This document shows positions 60,330 to 64,000 of a stretch of DNA of 64,000 bases, one piece after another. The notes under the pieces were generated by a model. That model saw nothing but the letters and a program-made list of their open reading frames with translations. It ran no database searches and was not told the DNA's origin. The DNA comes from a bacterium (GTDB lineage: Bacteria; Arandabacterota; Arandabacteria; Arandabacterales; Arandabacteraceae). Location: the NCBI GenBank assembly GCA_029933125.1, contig JAOZOU010000002.1:234281-298280 (forward strand), given 5' to 3'. The translations under genes and the position numbers were made by a program. Numbering within the stretch: the stretch's first letter is position 1; every line of letters starts with the position of its first letter.

Positions 60330-61061
60330 ATGAGATGGGCGATTGGTATCGTTCTAACATGTGTTCTGGCATTTTCGTGCTCTACGATTTCACATAGCGT
60401 AAGGGACAGGCTTCCACCTCCCCACGAGGTGGAAGGTGGAATACTCTTTCAGTATGAGGCGCCAGCTGCCAGGATGGTCAATCTTGCTGGGAACTTCAAC
60501 AACTGGGGTGGGACTGAAGGTGGTGGGAGGTTTGATCCAACGATTGATCCCATGAGTGACGATGATGGCGACGGCATATGGACAATAGTCAAACCACTGC
60601 CTCCGGGAAGGTATCAGTATAAATTTGTGATTGACAATGGAGTTCGATGGGAACTTGACCCCAGCAATCCCAACACAGGCGAGGAAGGCGGTTTTACCAA
60701 TTCACTCATAATCGTTCCGGAGTCGATCAAGTACAAATACGAAATTGTAACAGGTACCGAGCAGCCGGGTACCTATAGGGGATCTAAGCGGGCTGTCGGC
60801 AAAGAGAAGGAAGTCGAGTTCACCCTTGATGCTCCTGATGCCAAGAAGGTCTTTCTGGCTGGTGAGTTCAACGATTGGTCTCCAACTGCCACTCCCATGA
60901 AAAAGGGTGATGATGGGATTTGGCGTTTGAAGCTGAAGCTTAAGCCAGGCAAATACGAGTACAAGTTTGTAGTGGATGATGTCTGGATGGAGGATCCTGT
61001 AAATCCTGATAAAGTTCCCGACCCCTACGGGGGATATAACTCTGTTTTGACTGTTGAGTAG
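60330..61061 (+). CDS. lipoprotein with two glycogen-binding (CBM48/AMPK-type) domains
   Basis: A 243-residue predicted lipoprotein; LAFSCS at residues 13-18 is a lipobox. Two isoamylase-N-type domains follow: residues ~35-130 (MVNLAGNFNNWGG, GIWTIVKPLPPGRYQYKFVI) and ~155-243 (KVFLAGEFNDWSPTATPMKK, KPGKYEYKFVV, ending VLTVE). It has no catalytic domain, so it is probably a binding protein for glycogen, starch or maltodextrin at the outer membrane or in the periplasm. It lies between the barrel with the same domain and the ABC permeases. Confidence 0.86.
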   Translation: MRWAIGIVLTCVLAFSCSTISHSVRDRLPPPHEVEGGILFQYEAPAARMVNLAGNFNNWGGTEGGGRFDPTIDPMSDDDGDGIWTIVKPLPPGRYQYKFVIDNGVRWELDPSNPNTGEEGGFTNSLIIVPESIKYKYEIVTGTEQPGTYRGSKRAVGKEKEVEFTLDAPDAKKVFLAGEFNDWSPTATPMKKGDDGIWRLKLKLKPGKYEYKFVVDDVWMEDPVNPDKVPDPYGGYNSVLTVE

Positions 61062-61067
61062 AGGCAG

Positions 61068-61988
61068 ATGCGGAAGTCTTGCCTCGGCGAGAATCTTACG
61101 GCTTTCCTTTTCATCTCGCCGTTTCTTGCTATCTTTGTTCTCTTCTTGGGCTATCCCCTTATCTACTCCTTTTATCTCAGTCTTAACAAGGTCACCACGC
61201 TTGTAGATGTTTTCAACAATCTAACATTTGTTGGCCTTGATAATTTCAAGACACTCTTCCACGATGGTCTATTCGGGTGGTCACTTCTTATGACACTCTA
61301 TTATGCAGGGCTCATAGTTCCTCTGGGGATAGCGTCATCGCTTCTCTTGGCAGTGCTGCTAAACAACAAGCTTAAGTTTCACAGTCTTTTTCGGACGGCA
61401 TTCTTCCTTCCGTATGTTCTCGATCTTTTCGTAGTGGGAATTGTCTGGACATTTATCTACAGTCCGCATTTTGGCATTCTGAACCGCATCCTCGAAGCAC
61501 TCAACATCAGGTATTTCTCAGAACAGGGATTTCTTGGAAATCCTTTAACTGCAATGCCTGCAGTTGTTCTTGTCAATGTTCTTAAGGGTGCCGGCTTTGG
61601 GATGGTTCTCTATCTTGCAGCTTTACAAAACATACCCCAATCGATCTACGAATCTGCTGAGGTAGATGGCGCAGGTTGGTGGCAGAAGCTCACCAAGATA
61701 ACAATTCCTCTTCTTCGTCCTGTAACACTCTTCATGGTCATAGTAGGGGTTGTGGCGGCTCTCAACGCATTTGTCGAGATTTATGCGATGACGAGCGGAG
61801 GGCCGAGTGTAAACATTGGTGGTAAAGCCTATGGGGCTACATGGGTCACAGGTTACTATCTTTTCGATACCTTCTACGTGAGGCTTAAGCTTGGTTATGC
61901 CGCTGCGATGTCGTATGTCTTGCTTGCAATAGCCGTATGTGTGTCACTCATCAACATCCGCATCCTAAGGCCCAAGACGGAGTACTAA
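61068..61988 (+). CDS. sugar ABC transporter permease (MalF/UgpA type)
   Basis: A 306-residue inner-membrane permease with six helices. The cytoplasmic EAA loop (SIYESAEVDGAGWWQKLTKITIPLL) that contacts the ATPase is intact. It starts six bases after the lipoprotein gene and is followed by its partner permease. The family transports di- and oligosaccharides or glycerol phosphate. Upstream alpha-glucan-binding proteins suggest maltodextrin as substrate; this is inference. Confidence 0.93.
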   Translation: MRKSCLGENLTAFLFISPFLAIFVLFLGYPLIYSFYLSLNKVTTLVDVFNNLTFVGLDNFKTLFHDGLFGWSLLMTLYYAGLIVPLGIASSLLLAVLLNNKLKFHSLFRTAFFLPYVLDLFVVGIVWTFIYSPHFGILNRILEALNIRYFSEQGFLGNPLTAMPAVVLVNVLKGAGFGMVLYLAALQNIPQSIYESAEVDGAGWWQKLTKITIPLLRPVTLFMVIVGVVAALNAFVEIYAMTSGGPSVNIGGKAYGATWVTGYYLFDTFYVRLKLGYAAAMSYVLLAIAVCVSLINIRILRPKTEY

Positions 61989-61992
61989 AGGT

Positions 61993-62823
61993 ATGAGAGC
62001 AGCGAAGGTAAGCAGGTGCTTGAAAATGATTCTCCTGTACGTGGCTCTTACCTTTGCAGCATTTGTCGTTCTCTTCCCATTCATCTGGATGATAATTACC
62101 GCCTTTAAGCAACCGGGAACCGAATTCAGCTCACAGATTCTTCCTTCGAAACCTACACTTGAGAACTTCAAGCGTGTCTTTACTGAATTTGGTTTTGTTA
62201 GATACTTCCTCAACAGCACAATTGTTGCGGTGTCTTCGGGGGTACTTGCCACGCTTCTTGCTTCGCTTGCTGCCTATGCCTTCACTTTCAAGAATTTTGT
62301 ATTCAAGGAGAAGATGTATGGGTTGATAATTGCTTCAATGATGGTACCTGGTCTTATGTATGTTGTGCCTCAATTCGCTATTATCAACAAACTCGGCTGG
62401 ATGAATACATATAGGGCAATGATTGTACCTCATTTGGCAAATGTTTTCGGACTGTTCCTTCTGCGTCAATACATGGGAACAATCCCCAAGAGTTTGATTG
62501 ACGCAGCTAAGATGGATGGGGCAAATGATTTGCAGATATATGGGAGAATAGTGATTCCACTTTCGCTACCGATTGTTGCTACACTTTTTCTCCTCACGTT
62601 CCAATTCCACTGGAGTAATTTCCTGTGGCAGCTCATTGTTACCAATAAGGAAAATCTTTATACGGTGCCGGTTGGATTGGCCATGTTTAAGCAGCAGCAC
62701 GAGGAGCTATACACTCTCAAAATGGCAGCATCTGCAGTGTCAATAGTTCCGATATCGCTTATATTCGTATTCGCTCAACGCTACTTCATTGAGGGTATAA
62801 CACGTGGAGCGGTGAAAGAATAG
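61993..62823 (+). CDS. sugar ABC transporter permease (MalG/UgpE type)
   Basis: A 276-residue permease with six helices and the EAA loop SLIDAAKMDGANDLQIYGRIVIPLSLP. The C terminus GITRGAVKE is typical of MalG-type proteins. It starts four bases after the MalF-type gene and would form a heterodimer with it. No ATPase gene follows within view; the orphan ATPase at 19287 could be shared. The binding-protein gene follows. Confidence 0.93.
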   Translation: MRAAKVSRCLKMILLYVALTFAAFVVLFPFIWMIITAFKQPGTEFSSQILPSKPTLENFKRVFTEFGFVRYFLNSTIVAVSSGVLATLLASLAAYAFTFKNFVFKEKMYGLIIASMMVPGLMYVVPQFAIINKLGWMNTYRAMIVPHLANVFGLFLLRQYMGTIPKSLIDAAKMDGANDLQIYGRIVIPLSLPIVATLFLLTFQFHWSNFLWQLIVTNKENLYTVPVGLAMFKQQHEELYTLKMAASAVSIVPISLIFVFAQRYFIEGITRGAVKE

Positions 62824-62838
62824 AAAGGAGAGGGAAAG

Positions 62839-64000
62839 ATGCGCTACGTCTTGGCTTTGATGATTCTTGCCCTGATCCTGGGATGTGCAAAAGAGGCAAC
62901 CAGGGAGGGGATAGTGCTTAAGGTCTGGGAGACATACAATAGCGAGGAACGCCCAGTGTTTCTCTCGCTGGTAGAGGAATTTGAGAAACAGCATCCGGGT
63001 ATCAAAATTGAAGCGGTAAACATCCCCTTTGATGGTCTTGAGCCCAAGATCTTGACCGCCCTTGCGACTCAAACAGCTCCTGACATAGCTCGTGTTGATG
63101 TTGCCTTTCTGCCCAAGCTTGCAATTCGAGGAGCGCTCTATGCTCTCGATCAATTTCGGGTTGAAAGCATAAAGAGCGAGCTCAGACCCGTGGCTCTCAG
63201 TTCCTGCATAGTCGATGGTAAGACTTACGGAATACCAGATCAGGTAAATGGCCTGTGTCTTTTCTACAATAAGGAGCTCTTCAGAGAAGCCGGATTGGAT
63301 CCCAACAAGCCACCCTCTTCATGGGATGAGTTCATCGATTATGCAAAGAAGCTCACAAACAAGGAAAAGGGTGTTTATGGATTTGGAATGAAGAATTCCC
63401 TCTGGTGGACATTGCCATTTATCTATTCTTTTGGGGGAGATCTTCTTACTCCTGACAACAAACATTGTGCGCTTACAAGTGATGAGGCAATTGCAGGCTT
63501 CCAATTCAAAGTCGACCTCTACGCTAAGTATCGTGTGGAGGGGGGTGCCTGGAGAAGTGGTGGCATAAGGGACGATATGGGTTTTCAAAGTCAGGTCTAT
63601 GCGATGATTTTCAACGGTCCCTGGGCAGTGAAAGGACTGGAAAGGAGTGGCATTGACTTCGGTGTCGCGTTGATTCCCAAAGGTCCCAAGGGTTATGCAA
63701 CGAATGTAGGTGGTAATAACATGGTGGTGTTCAGCACCTCTAAGCATCCCAAAGAAGCTGCTCAATTTCTCATGTTCATCGCTTCAAAGGACTCCCAGGC
63801 AAAGTGGGCAAATAGCCTTGGGCAGGTGCCAGTGAATATGCTCGCTGATGGTCTGATAGATTTCAGCAGACATCCGTATCTCAAGATATTTATGGAGCAG
63901 ATGAAATATGCCAAACCGAGACCTCCCATTGCGAGCTATCCCGAAATTGAGAACGATGTGAATCCGGAGATGCAGGCAGCACTTGACGGCAAGAAATCAG
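62839..64000 (+). CDS. sugar ABC transporter substrate-binding lipoprotein (cut by window end)
   Basis: The first 387 codons of a binding protein; the frame is still open at the last base. The lipobox LILGCAK gives a lipid-anchored start, and KVWETYNSEERPVFLSLVEEFEKQHPG, PDIARVDVAFLPKLA and YGIPDQVNG are typical of cluster-B (MalE/UgpB-like) binding proteins. The ATG at 62839 has AGGAGAGGG upstream. It probably presents an oligosaccharide to the two permeases. A putative maltodextrin ligand rests only on the neighbouring glycogen-binding proteins. Confidence 0.92.
   Translation, partial: MRYVLALMILALILGCAKEATREGIVLKVWETYNSEERPVFLSLVEEFEKQHPGIKIEAVNIPFDGLEPKILTALATQTAPDIARVDVAFLPKLAIRGALYALDQFRVESIKSELRPVALSSCIVDGKTYGIPDQVNGLCLFYNKELFREAGLDPNKPPSSWDEFIDYAKKLTNKEKGVYGFGMKNSLWWTLPFIYSFGGDLLTPDNKHCALTSDEAIAGFQFKVDLYAKYRVEGGAWRSGGIRDDMGFQSQVYAMIFNGPWAVKGLERSGIDFGVALIPKGPKGYATNVGGNNMVVFSTSKHPKEAAQFLMFIASKDSQAKWANSLGQVPVNMLADGLIDFSRHPYLKIFMEQMKYAKPRPPIASYPEIENDVNPEMQAALDGKKS

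Noticed and set aside
1-64000. CRISPR arrays, tRNA or rRNA genes, insertion sequences, phage genes
   Set aside because: No regularly spaced repeats, cloverleaf-like stretches, transposase, integrase or phage motifs were found on either strand by eye.

Overview
This window is a dense bacterial chromosome segment with no rRNA, tRNA, CRISPR array, insertion sequence or integrase that I can see. The organism is diderm: it has an LptD-like protein, several outer-membrane barrels, lipoproteins and O-antigen type sugar genes. A PorX-like response regulator, a PorV-like protein and FlgD-type or sorting-type C-terminal domains point to the FCB (Fibrobacteres-Chlorobi-Bacteroidetes) side of the tree, probably an uncultured anaerobic lineage. 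That placement is inference. Vegetative promoters are easy to read: several TTGACA-17-TATAAT type sites occur. At least one good sigma-54 site is present. TGA is a normal stop in most genes, but one gene almost certainly reads an internal TGA as selenocysteine.

Layout. 1-8320 (+): nucleotide-sugar genes (UDP-glucose dehydrogenase, RmlC-like, RfbB, UDP-xylose synthase, a dehydrogenase/acetyltransferase/aminotransferase trio for an N-acetylated amino sugar, an epimerase), then a WecA-type initiating transferase behind its own strong promoter. 8340-8891 (-): a secreted carbohydrate-binding-like protein interrupted by an in-frame TGA. 9083-19233 (+): a compact housekeeping run (serS, Mut7-C protein, ThyA-like protein, a PorY/PorX-like two-component pair, tsaE, tsaB, rimI, purine nucleoside phosphorylase, accD, folC). 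19287-23854 (+): sugar-ABC ATPase and lptD. 23954-28313 (+): a small membrane protein overlapping a mini-ferredoxin, then a CDF-HflK fusion, hflC and hflK.

28341-34341 (-): a cluster resembling the Desulfovibrio orange-protein (orp) genes, with two MinD/ferredoxin ATPases, Mrp-NifX, NifX-like proteins and small metal-binding proteins. It has a sigma-54 promoter and an adjacent enhancer-binding regulator (34490-35890). 36345-37901 (-): a secreted polysaccharide deacetylase. 38267-42973 (-): NuoEFG-like subunits with a glutamate-synthase FMN domain, in a stretch that locally looks poorer in G+C. It is divergent from gdhA (43478-44842, +). An HU gene follows.

45342-49649 (+) is a periplasmic redox operon: DUF1573 protein, rhodanese fold without its cysteine, MauE/DoxX-like protein, a selenocysteine-containing phosphoesterase/tetrahaem cytochrome, a 36-residue membrane peptide and a NapH-like iron-sulphur membrane protein; a sirtuin gene follows. 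50518-64000 (+) is an apparent alpha-glucan binding and uptake locus: a 1767-residue surface protein, a PorV-like barrel, another barrel, a barrel with a glycogen-binding domain, a lipoprotein with two such domains, two sugar permeases and a binding protein cut by the window end. The ATPase at 19287 may energise this importer.
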